Assembly: GCA_036675815.1 (NCBI GenBank)
Contig: JAKFEE010000058.1
Coordinates: forward strand, 1-64,000
Length of the DNA stretch: 64,000 nt
Source: JAKFEE01 sp036675815
Lineage (GTDB): Bacteria; Pseudomonadota; Alphaproteobacteria; Rhodospirillales; Magnetospirillaceae
Direction: 5' to 3'
Shown one piece after another: positions 7,279 through 16,090 of this stretch. Below the pieces are notes generated by a model, which had not been told where the DNA came from, did no database searches, and saw only the letters and a list, made by a program, of their open reading frames with translations. The position numbers and the translations under genes are program-made. The first letter of the stretch is position 1. Each line of letters opens with the position of its first letter.

Positions 7279-8091
7279 ATGCAACTTAAGGACATAGCGG
7301 TACATATCGACGATTCCGCCCGCGCCGAAACGCGGCTGGACATGGCCATTGCCCTGGCGGCACGGCATGGTGCCTGTCTGCGCGGCGTCTTCGCGCAAAG
7401 CGATCCGGAGGTGCCGGGCGCCATCAAGTCGTGGCCGACGCCCTATTTCAAGGCGGCGACCGAGCGCTGCCGGGCGCTGTTCGACGGCAAGGTCGCCCAG
7501 GCGGGGCTGACCGCGCGCTGGCAGGAAGTGCCCTCGGGCGAGCATGCCTACATCGTGCGCGAGGTGACCAGTGTCGCCAGCAGCGCCGACCTGATGATCC
7601 TGGGCCAGCACGACCCCGACAAGGGCCGCGGCCTGCTGCCGGTCGAGATGGTCGAGCAGGTGATCCTGCACTCGGGCCGGCCGGCCCTGGTCATCCCCTA
7701 TGTCGGCCATTTCGCCGACATCGGCACACGGCCGCTGATCGCCTGGAATGGCGGCCGCGAGGCGGTGCGTGCCTTGAACGATGCCCTGCCGCTGATGGCC
7801 GGCGCCAGACAGGTGCGGCTGGTCATCGTCGATTCGCTGCGAGGCGTCGGCCTGTCCGAGGACGACATCCTGCACCACCTGTCGTGCCATGGCCTCAGCC
7901 CCGAGGTAGAGCGGCTGTCGGCCGAAGACATCGGCGTGATGGACCTGATGCTGTCACGCGTCGCCGACACCGCCTCGGACCTGCTGGTGATGGGCGCCCA
8001 CGGCAGCTACGCCTTCCCCCGCCTGTACCGCGGCGGCGGCACCCGCTACGTGCTGGGCCACATGACGGTGCCGGTGCTGCTGTCGCATTAG
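7279..8091 (+). CDS. Tandem universal stress protein (UspA-like)
   Basis: This 270-residue protein consists of two UspA-type alpha/beta domains. The first runs from MQLKDIAVHIDDSARAETRLDMAIALAARHGA to SADLMILGQHDP and VILHSGRPALVIPYVG; the second starts at RPLIAWNGGREAVRALNDALP and ends SDLLVMGAHGSYAFPRLYRGGGTRYVLGHMTVPVLLSH. The final segment corresponds to the G-x2-G-x9-G-(S/T) nucleotide loop but is altered, so ATP binding is uncertain. GAGGAG lies eight bases before the ATG at 7279; the longer frame from 7186 lacks such a site. It is divergent from hrcA, which fits a stress role. The gene overlaps the convergent rlmJ by four bases. Confidence 0.9.
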   Translation: MQLKDIAVHIDDSARAETRLDMAIALAARHGACLRGVFAQSDPEVPGAIKSWPTPYFKAATERCRALFDGKVAQAGLTARWQEVPSGEHAYIVREVTSVASSADLMILGQHDPDKGRGLLPVEMVEQVILHSGRPALVIPYVGHFADIGTRPLIAWNGGREAVRALNDALPLMAGARQVRLVIVDSLRGVGLSEDDILHHLSCHGLSPEVERLSAEDIGVMDLMLSRVADTASDLLVMGAHGSYAFPRLYRGGGTRYVLGHMTVPVLLSH

Positions 8092-8924
8092 GCAGGCTGC
8101 ACCAGCCACTCCACCCGGACAGCGCCGCCGCGCCGCCGCAGGCGGCGGTGGAGTTCGGGAAGGATCTGCCGCAGCGCCTCGTCGAGCTGCCATGGCGGGT
8201 TGAGGATGGCAAGGCCGCAGCCGTTGAGGCGCGCCGGGACATCATCGGCGAACACCAGCAGCTCGGCCACCAGCACCTCCTTGGCCTCCAACCCCTTCAG
8301 CACCTCATGGAAGGCCGCCACCGGCGGCCTGTCCTTGATCGGGTACCATACGGCATAGACGCCGGTGGGCCAGCGCTTCAGGGCCTGGCGCAGGCCGTGG
8401 GCGGCCCGCGTGAACTCGTCCTTCACCTCGAAGGGCGGATCGATGAGGACCAGCCCGCGCCGTTCGGGCGGCGGCAGCAGGCCCTTCAGCGCCTCGTAGG
8501 CGTCGCGCTGGTGGATGGCGACCTGGGCGTCGCCGGCGAATTCGCGGCGCAGCGCCCGCACGTCGTCGGGGTGCAGCTCGACCAGCACCAGCCGATCCTG
8601 GGGCCGCAACAGATGGCGCGCCACGCGCGGGCTGCCCGGATAGAAGCGCCAGTCGCTGCCCGGGTTGACCGCGCGCAGCGCCGCCACATAGTCCGATAGC
8701 TCTGGCGGCGGCGGCTCCGCCAGGAAACGTCTCACGCCCTCCACGTACTCCAGAGTCTTGCCGGCGGCCTCGCCCTCGAGGTCGTAGCGGCCGACGCCGG
8801 CATGCACGTCGAAGACGGCGAAGGGCGCGTCCTTGCGCCGCAAATGGCCGAGAATGAGGGTCAGCACCGCGTGCTTGACGACGTCGGCGAAATTTCCGGC
8901 ATGGTAGGCGTGGCGATAGTTCAT
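8088..8924 (-). CDS. rlmJ: 23S rRNA (adenine-N6)-methyltransferase RlmJ
   Basis: This 278-residue protein matches RlmJ, which methylates N6 of A2030 (E. coli numbering) of 23S rRNA using S-adenosylmethionine. The start MNYRHAYHAGNFADVVKHAVL is the family hallmark, followed by FDVHAGVGRYDL (SAM loop) and the N6-adenine catalytic motif IDPPFE, with YAVWYPIKDR near the C-terminus. Length and domain order are normal. It is convergent with the UspA gene and stands alone. Confidence 0.95.
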   Translation of the reverse strand: MNYRHAYHAGNFADVVKHAVLTLILGHLRRKDAPFAVFDVHAGVGRYDLEGEAAGKTLEYVEGVRRFLAEPPPPELSDYVAALRAVNPGSDWRFYPGSPRVARHLLRPQDRLVLVELHPDDVRALRREFAGDAQVAIHQRDAYEALKGLLPPPERRGLVLIDPPFEVKDEFTRAAHGLRQALKRWPTGVYAVWYPIKDRPPVAAFHEVLKGLEAKEVLVAELLVFADDVPARLNGCGLAILNPPWQLDEALRQILPELHRRLRRRGGAVRVEWLVQPA

Positions 8925-9012
8925 CGGCTACCTCTGCCGCAGCCGCCGCCGCTTGTCCAGGGCGGGGCCGCCGTCGTACACAGATGGGTGCGCATCTTAG
9001 GGAGTAGACGCC

Positions 9013-9621
9013 ATGATTCTGATCGGCCGCTATCTGTCGCCCTTCACCCGGCGTGTCGCCGTGTCGATGCGGCTGCTCGGCCAGCCCTACCGGCACGATC
9101 CCCTGGCGACCGCTACCGACAAGGAGGCCATCCGCAAGGTCAACCCGCTGGCCCGTGTGCCGGCCCTGGTGCTCGACGACGGCGAGGTGCTGATCGATTC
9201 GGCAGCCATCCTCGATTACATCGATGAAGCCGTCGGGCCCGAGAGCGCGCTGATCCCCGCCCGCGGCGCCGAGCGACGCCGGGTGCTGCGGCTGGTGGCG
9301 CTGGCGCTGGGCGCGGCCGAGAAGGCGGTGTCGGCGATCTACGAACTCACCCGTCGCCCGCCCGAGAAGATGCACGCGCCCTGGGTCGAGGAGTGCAAGC
9401 AACAGGTCGAGGGCGGACTTGCCGAGATCGAGGCGGCGTGCGGCGATGGTTGGCTGGTCGGCGGGCGCATCACGCAGGCCGACATCAGTGCCGTCTGCGC
9501 TATGGAATTCGTGCGTAAGGTGCTGCCCGAGCTTTTGGCCGATGGCCGCTTCCCCCGGCTCGAGGCCTTGTCGGCCCGCGCCCACGCGCTGCCGGCCTTC
9601 GCCGAGACGCGCCCCGAATGA
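9013..9621 (+). CDS. Glutathione S-transferase family protein
   Basis: This 202-residue protein has an N-terminal thioredoxin-like domain beginning MILIGRYLSPFTRRVAVSMRLLG, where Ser in SPFTR occupies the position of the glutathione-activating residue. NPLARVPALVLDDGEVLIDSAAILDYID follows with the conserved cis-Pro and the Glu/Asp-Ser glutathione-contacting pair, then a helical C-terminal domain (TQADISAVCAMEFV). Substrate specificity is not predictable from sequence. The stop overlaps the rmuC start (ATGA), so the two genes are translationally coupled. It lies divergent from rlmJ. Confidence 0.9.
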   Translation: MILIGRYLSPFTRRVAVSMRLLGQPYRHDPLATATDKEAIRKVNPLARVPALVLDDGEVLIDSAAILDYIDEAVGPESALIPARGAERRRVLRLVALALGAAEKAVSAIYELTRRPPEKMHAPWVEECKQQVEGGLAEIEAACGDGWLVGGRITQADISAVCAMEFVRKVLPELLADGRFPRLEALSARAHALPAFAETRPE

Positions 9622-10883
9622 CCGAGATCCTACTGATCGTCGTCGCCGGGCTGTCGCTGCTCGGCCTCGCCCTGACCGGACTGGTGTGGCGCCGAACCGG
9701 CGCCGGCAACCCCGAGCTGCGCCTGCGCCTCGACGCGCTGCAGCGCGACCTCGAGCGCATGGAGCGGGGCTTGCGCGAGGAAAGCGCCAATCAGAACCGT
9801 CATCTGCGCGAGGAATTGGGCGGCTCGCTCAAGGCGGTCACCGATTCGCTGCTGCAACAGTTGCAGCGCCTCACCGAAAGCAACGAGCAGCGCCAGGAGG
9901 CGGTGCGCAAGACCCTCGACGAGCAGATGCGCCGTCTACAGCAGGACAATGCGCTGAAGCTCGACCAGATGCGCCAGACCGTCGACGAGAAGCTGCAGGG
10001 CACGCTGGAGAAGCGCCTGGGCGAGTCGTTCAAGCTGGTGTCGGAGCGGCTGGAGCAGGTGCACAAGGGCTTGGGCGAGATGCAGTCGCTGGCCCACGGC
10101 GTCGGCGACCTCAAGCGCGTGCTCACCAACGTCAAGACTCGCGGCACCTGGGGCGAGATTCAGCTCGGCAGCCTGCTCGAACAAGTGATGACACCCGAGC
10201 AGTACGTCGCCGATGCCACCTGCCGCCCCGGCTCGGCCGAGCGCGTCGAATTCGCCATCCGCCTGCCCGGCCGCGGCGACGGCGAGCCGGAGGTGCTGCT
10301 GCCGATCGACGCCAAGTTCCCGCGCGAGGATTACGAACGCCTGCTCGACGCCGCCGAGCGCGCCGATGCCGACGGCGTCGAGACGGCGGCGCGGGCGCTG
10401 GAGGTGCGGGTGCGCAACTGCGCCCGTGACATCCGTGACAAATACGTCAATCCGCCGCACACCACCGATTTCGCCATCCTGTTCCTGCCGACCGAGGGGC
10501 TGTACGCCGAGGTGCTGCGCCGCCCCGGCCTGGTCGAGCAGCTGCAGCGCGAGTACCGCGTCAACCTCGCCGGGCCGACCACGTTGGGCGCCCTGCTCAA
10601 CAGCCTGCAGATGGGCTTCCGCACCCTGGCCATCCAGAAACGGTCGAGTGAGGTGTGGGAGGTGCTGGGCGCGGTGAAGACCGAGTTCGACAAATACGGC
10701 GCCGTACTCGACAAGGTGAAGAAGAAGCTGGCCGAGGCGACCAACACCATCGACGACGTCGCCGTGCGCAGGCGCGCCATCGACCGCAAGCTGCGCCAGG
10801 TGCAGGCGCTGCCGGCGGCCGAGGCGACGGCGCTGCTCGGCGTCGACGAAGTGGACGAGATCCTGGAACGCGAGCCGGCGTGA
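9618..10883 (+). CDS. rmuC: DNA recombination protein RmuC
   Basis: This 421-residue protein fits the RmuC family, thought to be nuclease-fold proteins that limit recombination at inverted repeats. It has an N-terminal membrane anchor (ILLIVVAGLSLLGLALTGLVW), a long coiled coil (about residues 30-150, many Gln/Glu/Leu heptads), and the PD-(D/E)xK-like core with GTWGEIQLGSLLEQVMTPEQYV, LPIDAKFPREDYERLL, VNPPHTTDFAILFLPTEGLYAEVL and GPTTLGALLNSLQMGFRTLAIQKRS. It overlaps the GST gene by four bases. The length is typical. Confidence 0.95.
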   Translation: MTEILLIVVAGLSLLGLALTGLVWRRTGAGNPELRLRLDALQRDLERMERGLREESANQNRHLREELGGSLKAVTDSLLQQLQRLTESNEQRQEAVRKTLDEQMRRLQQDNALKLDQMRQTVDEKLQGTLEKRLGESFKLVSERLEQVHKGLGEMQSLAHGVGDLKRVLTNVKTRGTWGEIQLGSLLEQVMTPEQYVADATCRPGSAERVEFAIRLPGRGDGEPEVLLPIDAKFPREDYERLLDAAERADADGVETAARALEVRVRNCARDIRDKYVNPPHTTDFAILFLPTEGLYAEVLRRPGLVEQLQREYRVNLAGPTTLGALLNSLQMGFRTLAIQKRSSEVWEVLGAVKTEFDKYGAVLDKVKKKLAEATNTIDDVAVRRRAIDRKLRQVQALPAAEATALLGVDEVDEILEREPA

Positions 10884-11035
10884 TGCGCGCGGGGAATCCT
10901 TGATGCCGGTGGCGACGCTGGCGCCAAGCGAGGCTCTGGCCGCTCCGAGGCCCCGACCTCTGTCCCTGTCAGAATAATTTACGGTGACGGGCGCCGCCGC
11001 CGCAAAAGCCATTCATTACCGTGTAGTTACCCGGC

Positions 11036-11050
11036 TGGCACGGCCCTTGC
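11036..11050 (+). promoter_or_regulatory. Sigma-54 (-24/-12) promoter
   Basis: TGGCACGGCCCTTGC matches the consensus TGGCACG-N4-TTGC at every specified base. The GC of the -12 element lies 39 bases before the ATG of the PEP-CTERM gene, leaving room for a start site near 11062 and a good ribosome-binding site (GGAGAG). About 55 bases upstream, GTCA and TGAC form a 13-base-spaced inverted pair that could be an activator site; that part is speculative. Confidence 0.8.
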
Positions 11051-11089
11051 TCATTCCCTTCTGCAGGTGTGTCAGAAGGAGAGAGATAG

Positions 11090-11719
11090 ATGAGACTTCC
11101 CCTTATCGCCGTTGCCGCCGCCTTTGCTTTGGCGATCTCGGCATCAACCGCCCAGGCCACGATTACCATTGTGGAGGGCGACACCCCAGGTTCCTTGACC
11201 AATGTCCTATTCGACGATCCGGAGTCCGGCACCTCGATCACCGGCTTCACCCAGCCCAATCAAGGTGGCTTCGGCGTCGTCTTCACCAGCTCGCAAAACC
11301 TGAGCCAAAACGCCCAGGGGCAGGCCGACATTACCGGGCTGTTCGATAATATCAGCGCCGAGCCGCTGGTCGCGACCGACGCCTTCCTCACCTTCCAGTT
11401 CGCGATCAAGCTCGAGGCAGAAGGCGACGTCACCGTCACTGCTTTCGATCAGTTCGGCAATGCCTTCAGCGAGACCTTCCTTGACGTCGGCGCCAACGCG
11501 GATCAGCGCTTTACCGTGACCGCCCTCGACGACCAGGTGATCACGCGTGTCGACGTCGATACCGAGGAGAACATGACCAATTACCGGCAGGTGCGCATCG
11601 AGACCACGGTCGTGCCGCCGCCGAACGGCATTCCCGAGCCGTTCACCATGTCCATCCTCGGCATTGGCCTGCTGGGGTTGGCCGTCGGGTGCCGCTCCCG
11701 TCGGCCGTTGACCGCCTAG
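11090..11719 (+). CDS. PEP-CTERM sorted surface protein
   Basis: This 209-residue protein has a Sec signal peptide (MRLPLIAVAAAFALAISASTAQA) and a C-terminal sorting signal: IPEP, a hydrophobic stretch TMSILGIGLLGLAV and a basic tail CRSRRPLTA. This is the tripartite PEP-CTERM arrangement recognised by exosortases, which cut and attach proteins in bacteria that make an exopolysaccharide. The mature region is beta-rich and acidic with no known enzyme motif. Expression is likely sigma-54 dependent (promoter at 11036-11050), matching what is known of exosortase/PrsK/PrsR systems. No exosortase gene lies in the window. A strong hairpin follows the stop codon. Confidence 0.88.
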   Translation: MRLPLIAVAAAFALAISASTAQATITIVEGDTPGSLTNVLFDDPESGTSITGFTQPNQGGFGVVFTSSQNLSQNAQGQADITGLFDNISAEPLVATDAFLTFQFAIKLEAEGDVTVTAFDQFGNAFSETFLDVGANADQRFTVTALDDQVITRVDVDTEENMTNYRQVRIETTVVPPPNGIPEPFTMSILGIGLLGLAVGCRSRRPLTA

Positions 11720-11729
11720 GGGCCGCAGT

Positions 11730-11756
11730 GCCCTTGGCTGCGGTGCAGCCAAGGGC
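11730..11756. terminator. Hairpin between convergent genes
   Basis: A 12-bp perfect stem (GCCCTTGGCTGC / GCAGCCAAGGGC) with loop GGT starts 11 bases after the PEP-CTERM stop. Only a mixed CTCCTATCCT follows, so it is a terminator with a weak U-tract, usable in either direction. Confidence 0.65.
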
Positions 11757-11883
11757 TCCTATCCTGAGGTGCGGCGCGCCTGGGCGATCTCTCTCGCATG
11801 CGGCACCGGTCGCCTCCCAAAGCGAGATCGTCCACGCAAGCTTGGTGTGGCGCTTGATGCGGCTCGCCTGCGGCGATTGCCGC

Positions 11884-12942
11884 CTACCGTGGAGAGGGAG
11901 CCGAGGTGGGCGCCAGCAGTCGTTTCAGTCGATGGCCGCCGATGTGGCGCAGGGCGCCCACCGCCCCTCCCAGGCTGCGGGGGTTGAACACGGCGAGGCC
12001 CCAGCGTTCCCGGCGCTTCGACAGCCACAGCCGCTTGTAGGGATCGTCGCCGCGGCCGAAATCGACCTCGACGACGCCATCGACGTCGAGCACGTGGCGC
12101 ATCAGCCGCATGGTCAGGAGCGAGCCGATCGACAACGAGGCGTGGGCCTCGTCGTGGGCGAGCTTGAAGATGGTCGCCCGGCCACGCCACACCAGCCACA
12201 GCTGGGCCGCCGCCGGCATTCCGTCGACATGGGCGACGCCCAGGCGCAGGGCGCCGATGGCGGCGGCGGCGCGGGCGAGGGCGGTGGTGAAGCGCGGGAA
12301 CGGCTCGGCCTCCTTCCATGAGCGAGCGTACACGGCCTCGTAGGCGGCCAGGGCCGTCTCCAGGCCGTCGGCGCCGGTGACGACGTCGAAGCGGGCGCCG
12401 CCGCGGCGCGCCAGCCTGGCATCGTGGCGACGCAGGGTGCTGCGCAGGATGCCGGGGCGCGCCGCCGAATATGCGTCGAAGGACAGCCCGGCCGTGTCCT
12501 CGTACCAGTTGCCGAACTGGAAGTATGGCTGCACCGCCAGGCCGCCGCGGCGCAGGCTGTGCGCCAGTAGCGAGAAGGCCGGATCCGCGGCCGGCATGGC
12601 CGGCAGGTCGAGCCGGTCCCACGCCATGGCCGCCAGCCCCGCCGCCAGCGCGTCGGCCCCGGCGGCCGCGTCGGCGCCCAGCAGCGGCGTGAAGGTACAG
12701 GAATAGAAATTGGCCAGGCCGGCCAGCCGGCGGCCACGGGCGATCGCCGGCAGCAAGGCCGCCGGCCCGTCCGGCCCGTCGACGGCGATCAGGCGCAACT
12801 GCTCGTCGGCGGCCAGCGCCGTCTCGGCCAGCACGCGAAACCACGCGGCGGTGGCATGGAAGGAATCGGCCCCGGCCGCGTCGAACAGCCTTTGGTATGA
12901 GGCGGGCAGCCGGTCGAAGCGGGTATGGATGGTGCACGCCAC
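11884..12942 (-). CDS. CelD/BioF2-like GNAT acyltransferase A
   Basis: This 352-residue protein has the double-GNAT layout of the CelD/BioF2-like or FemAB-like acyltransferase group. The N-terminal lobe has DSFHATAAWFRVLAETALA and FYSCTFTPLLGAD; the C-terminal lobe has the typical GVAHVDGMPAAAQLWLVWRGRATIFKLAHDEAHASLSIGSLLTMRLM, then VDFGRGDDPYKRLWLSKRRERWGL. Related proteins in exopolysaccharide and exosortase loci probably acylate sugars or add amino acids to envelope polymers. A second member of the same group is divergently transcribed 136 bases away, and a PEP-CTERM gene is convergent to it. The substrate is unknown. Confidence 0.8.
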   Translation of the reverse strand: MACTIHTRFDRLPASYQRLFDAAGADSFHATAAWFRVLAETALAADEQLRLIAVDGPDGPAALLPAIARGRRLAGLANFYSCTFTPLLGADAAAGADALAAGLAAMAWDRLDLPAMPAADPAFSLLAHSLRRGGLAVQPYFQFGNWYEDTAGLSFDAYSAARPGILRSTLRRHDARLARRGGARFDVVTGADGLETALAAYEAVYARSWKEAEPFPRFTTALARAAAAIGALRLGVAHVDGMPAAAQLWLVWRGRATIFKLAHDEAHASLSIGSLLTMRLMRHVLDVDGVVEVDFGRGDDPYKRLWLSKRRERWGLAVFNPRSLGGAVGALRHIGGHRLKRLLAPTSAPSPR

Positions 12943-13078
12943 GGTTCGCTCTCACCTTCCGAGTAGGCCACCCGCGCCGGAGCGGCAGTCGGGGTTCGGT
13001 GTTAGTCTACTGGGGTCGGCCTGTGGCGGCTCGCCGCCGGAAGCCAACGGCCCCCCTGGCGAAGGCCCCGCACGTCCT

Positions 13079-14248
13079 ATGCTGCATCTGCCAGACGTCG
13101 CTGTTCCCGCGGACGAACTCTCGGTCGACCTGCGGCCGGCAGACCCGGCGTCGCTTGCCCCCGAATGGCTGGCGCTGGAGTGGCGTGCCGAACCCTCGTT
13201 CTTCCAGTCCTGGGGATGGATCGGCTGCTGGCTCGATTGCCTGCCGCCGCAATTGTGGCCCGAGGTGGTCGAGGTGCGCTGGCGCGGCGCGGTCATCGGC
13301 CTCGGCCTGTTCGTGCGACGAGTGTTGATGCGCCGAGGCCTGGTGCGCACGCGCACGCTGCTGCTCCACCAGGCGGGCGACGCCGCGCTCGACAGCATCT
13401 ATATCGAGCACAACGGCCTGCTGACCGATCGCCAGGTGACGGCGGCGGCCGAGCAACGGGTGGTGGATTGGCTGGTCGAGCGCGACCACGACTGGGACGA
13501 GTTGCAGGTGTCGGGCGTGCCGGCGCGGTGGGCGGCCCTGGCGACGGCGGCCGATTTGCACGTGTGGGTGCGGGCGGCACAAGCCTGCCATCAGCTCGAC
13601 CTGCGTCGGGTCGCTGCCGCCGGCGGCGGCCTCGCCGCATGTCTCAGCCGCAATACCCGCTATCAGTTGCGGCGCGCGCTGCACGTCGCCGAGCGGTCGG
13701 GACCGCCGCGCTTGCGTCAGGCGGTGACGGTGGCCGAGGCGCATGCCTTCTTCGACGCCATGAAGGCCCTGCACATCGCGTCATGGCAACGGCGCGGCCG
13801 TGCCCATGCCTTCACCCACGCCTTTTTCGAGCAGTTCCACCGCACCCTGATCGACGCGCGCTTCGCCACCGGCGAAATCCAACTGCTGCAGATCATGGCC
13901 GGGGAGGAGGCGCTCGGCTATCTATACAATTTCAGCCATCGCGGGCACGTCTACGCCTACCAGAGCGGCTTCGCCGCCGCCGAGAACCGCCACGCCAAGC
14001 CCGGCCTGGTCGCCCACGCCCTCGCCATCGAGCATTGCCTGGGCCAGGGCGCCCACACCTACGATTTCCTGGCTGGCGACAATCAGCTGAAGCTCAGCCT
14101 GGCCGACCAAGCCAGCGAACTGGTGTGGCTCACCCTGCAACGCCAGCGCCTGCCCCTGCGCCTGGAGCGCCGCCTGCGCCACCTCAAGAATCGCATTGAC
14201 CGCGAACTCCAGCGAAAGCAAGGCCTTAACCCAGGCCATCCCCAATAA
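13079..14248 (+). CDS. CelD/BioF2-like GNAT acyltransferase B
   Basis: This 389-residue protein is a second CelD/BioF2-like acyltransferase. Key stretches are SFFQSWGWIGCWLDCLPP near the start, LSRNTRYQLRRALHVAERSGPPRLRQA, then EAHAFFDAMKALHIASWQRRGRAHAF and the GNAT core GEIQLLQIMAGEEALGYLYNFSHRGHVYAYQSGF, followed by KPGLVAHALAIEHCLGQGAHTYDFLAGDNQLKLSLA. ATG at 13079 was chosen because the open frame upstream extends into the divergent gene. The two neighbours are only distantly similar, so they probably act on related but different substrates in cell-surface glycan decoration. Confidence 0.8.
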   Translation: MLHLPDVAVPADELSVDLRPADPASLAPEWLALEWRAEPSFFQSWGWIGCWLDCLPPQLWPEVVEVRWRGAVIGLGLFVRRVLMRRGLVRTRTLLLHQAGDAALDSIYIEHNGLLTDRQVTAAAEQRVVDWLVERDHDWDELQVSGVPARWAALATAADLHVWVRAAQACHQLDLRRVAAAGGGLAACLSRNTRYQLRRALHVAERSGPPRLRQAVTVAEAHAFFDAMKALHIASWQRRGRAHAFTHAFFEQFHRTLIDARFATGEIQLLQIMAGEEALGYLYNFSHRGHVYAYQSGFAAAENRHAKPGLVAHALAIEHCLGQGAHTYDFLAGDNQLKLSLADQASELVWLTLQRQRLPLRLERRLRHLKNRIDRELQRKQGLNPGHPQ

Positions 14249-14290
14249 ACTCACTACCCCGTTGGTGTATTGTTTAGACGTCGTTAACCG

Positions 14291-14331
14291 CTTCGGGCAG
14301 AGGTTGCCGCGGCAACAGATGCAACCCGAAG
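14291..14331 (+). promoter_or_regulatory. Nested inverted repeat in leader of type I exporter
   Basis: CTTCGGG (14291) can pair with CCCGAAG (14325), and between them lies a perfect palindrome GTTGCCGCGGCAAC (14303-14316). GGTTGC can alternatively pair with GCAACC at 14321, so two mutually exclusive folds are possible. The block ends 18 bases before the ATG of the ABC exporter gene. It could be an operator or an RNA structure; which is unknown. Confidence 0.4.
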
Positions 14332-14349
14332 CGAGTTAGAACGGCGCAA

Positions 14350-16086
14350 ATGAAACCAGAATCCCAGAAGCACGAGCTCTTGCGAGCTCTCAAGTCGTGC
14401 CGCCAGGCATTCGTGGCCGCCGCCGCTTTCAGTTTTTTCGTCAATGGCCTGATGTTGGCGCAGCCCATCTATATGATGGAGATTTACAATCGCGTCCTGC
14501 CGACGCAGAGCACTGAAACCCTGTTGGTGCTGAGCGGCTTGGTCCTCGGCCTGCTTGCCCTGATGGCGTTCCTCGACACCATGCGCTCGCGGCTGCTGGT
14601 GCGCATTTCGGGGCGCATGGACCTGCTGCTGGCCGGGCGCGTGCTGTCGGCGATGTTCACCTCGACCCTGCGCTCGCGGCGGGGCCATGGCGGCGACGGC
14701 CTGCGCGATTTCGATGCCGTCCGCCAGTTCCTGAGCGGCCCGGGCACCACGGTCTTTTTCGACGCCCCGTGGGTGCCGCTGATGATCGGCGTCACCTTCC
14801 TCTTCCATCCGCTGCTGGGGTGGGTCGCCGTGGGCGGCGGGCTGCTGCTGTTCGCGCTGGCGGCGCTGAACGAGTTTTCGACGCGGCGCCCGCTCGACGA
14901 GGCCAACCGTCAGGCCGCCGGCATGCTGGGGATGGTCGCCGGTTCGCTGCGCAATGCCGAGACCGTCGAAGCCATGGGCATGTTCGGCGCCATCCGCGAC
15001 CGCGTCTTCGCCCGCCGCCATGAGATGCTGCGCCTGCAGGAGGCGGCCAGCGACCGCGCCGCCACCATCGGCGCCATCACCAAGGTGGTGCGCATCAGCC
15101 TGCAGGTGGCGTTGCTGGGCCTCGGCGCCTGGCTGGTCATCGAACAGGCCATGAGCCCCGGCGGCATCATCGCCGCGTCCATCGTCGTCGGCCGCGCGCT
15201 GGCGCCGATCGAGACGGCGCTGGCCACCTGGAAGCAGTTCGTCGCCGCCCGCTCGGCCTGGCACCGCCTGAACGATCTGCTCGACAAGCATGCCGAGGCC
15301 GGCCCGCGTACGTCCCTGCCCAAGCCGACCGGTGCCCTCGACATCGAGGACGTGACGGCCGTGCCCCCGGGCAGCAACGTGCCGTCACTGCGCCGGATAC
15401 GCCTCGGCGCCCAGCCCGGCGAAGTGCTCGGCATCGTCGGCCCGTCGGGCGGCGGCAAGTCGACGTTGGCGCGCCTGATCGTCGGGGCTTGGCAGCCGCT
15501 GGGCGGTAAGATCCGCCTCGACGGCGCCGCCATCGCCGATTGGAATCGTGACGAGATCGGCCCCTACATGGGCTACCTGCCCCAGGACGTCGAACTGTTC
15601 GAGGGCACCGTCGCCGACAACATCGCCCGCTTCGGCACGCCCGATTCCGACAAGATCATCAATGCGGCCCGCCGTGCCGGCGTGCACGAGCTGATCCTGC
15701 GCCTGCCGAAGGGCTACGAGACCGAGATCGGCGTCGGCGGCAGCGTGCTGTCGGCGGGCCAGCGGCAGCGCGTCGGCCTTGCCCGCGCCATGTACGGCGA
15801 GCCGGTCCTGGTCGTCCTCGACGAGCCCAACTCCAATCTCGACCAGGATGGCGAGGCCGCCCTGATCCGCGCCGTCCTCGACATGAAGGCGGAGGGCACC
15901 ACCGTGGTCCTCATCACGCACCGGCCGAACGTGCTGGGCGCCGTCGACACCATGGTCGTCCTCGCCGACGGCGAGATTCGCGCCCACGGCCCCCGCGCCG
16001 AGATCATGGGCAAGCTGACGCGGCCGGTGGCCGCCCCCGACGCCGCCTCCCACGTCGACCCCGAGCGCCGCGCCGCCAGGAGCTGA
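14350..16086 (+). CDS. Type I secretion permease/ATPase (PrtD/HlyB family)
   Basis: This 578-residue protein is an inner-membrane ABC exporter for type I secretion, the short PrtD-type form without a C39 peptidase domain. Residues about 20-300 form the transmembrane domain (AFVAAAAFSFFVNGLMLAQPIYMMEIYNRVLPT and later helices). The ATPase domain has Walker A GPSGGGKST (about 364), signature LSAGQRQRVGLARA, Walker B VLVVLDEPNSN and the switch His in LITHRP. It is followed five bases later by the HlyD-type adaptor. No TolC-type outer-membrane protein is present here. The RTX protein at 1-1665 is the obvious local substrate, though 12 kb away. Confidence 0.95.
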   Translation: MKPESQKHELLRALKSCRQAFVAAAAFSFFVNGLMLAQPIYMMEIYNRVLPTQSTETLLVLSGLVLGLLALMAFLDTMRSRLLVRISGRMDLLLAGRVLSAMFTSTLRSRRGHGGDGLRDFDAVRQFLSGPGTTVFFDAPWVPLMIGVTFLFHPLLGWVAVGGGLLLFALAALNEFSTRRPLDEANRQAAGMLGMVAGSLRNAETVEAMGMFGAIRDRVFARRHEMLRLQEAASDRAATIGAITKVVRISLQVALLGLGAWLVIEQAMSPGGIIAASIVVGRALAPIETALATWKQFVAARSAWHRLNDLLDKHAEAGPRTSLPKPTGALDIEDVTAVPPGSNVPSLRRIRLGAQPGEVLGIVGPSGGGKSTLARLIVGAWQPLGGKIRLDGAAIADWNRDEIGPYMGYLPQDVELFEGTVADNIARFGTPDSDKIINAARRAGVHELILRLPKGYETEIGVGGSVLSAGQRQRVGLARAMYGEPVLVVLDEPNSNLDQDGEAALIRAVLDMKAEGTTVVLITHRPNVLGAVDTMVVLADGEIRAHGPRAEIMGKLTRPVAAPDAASHVDPERRAARS

Positions 16087-16090
16087 ACCG

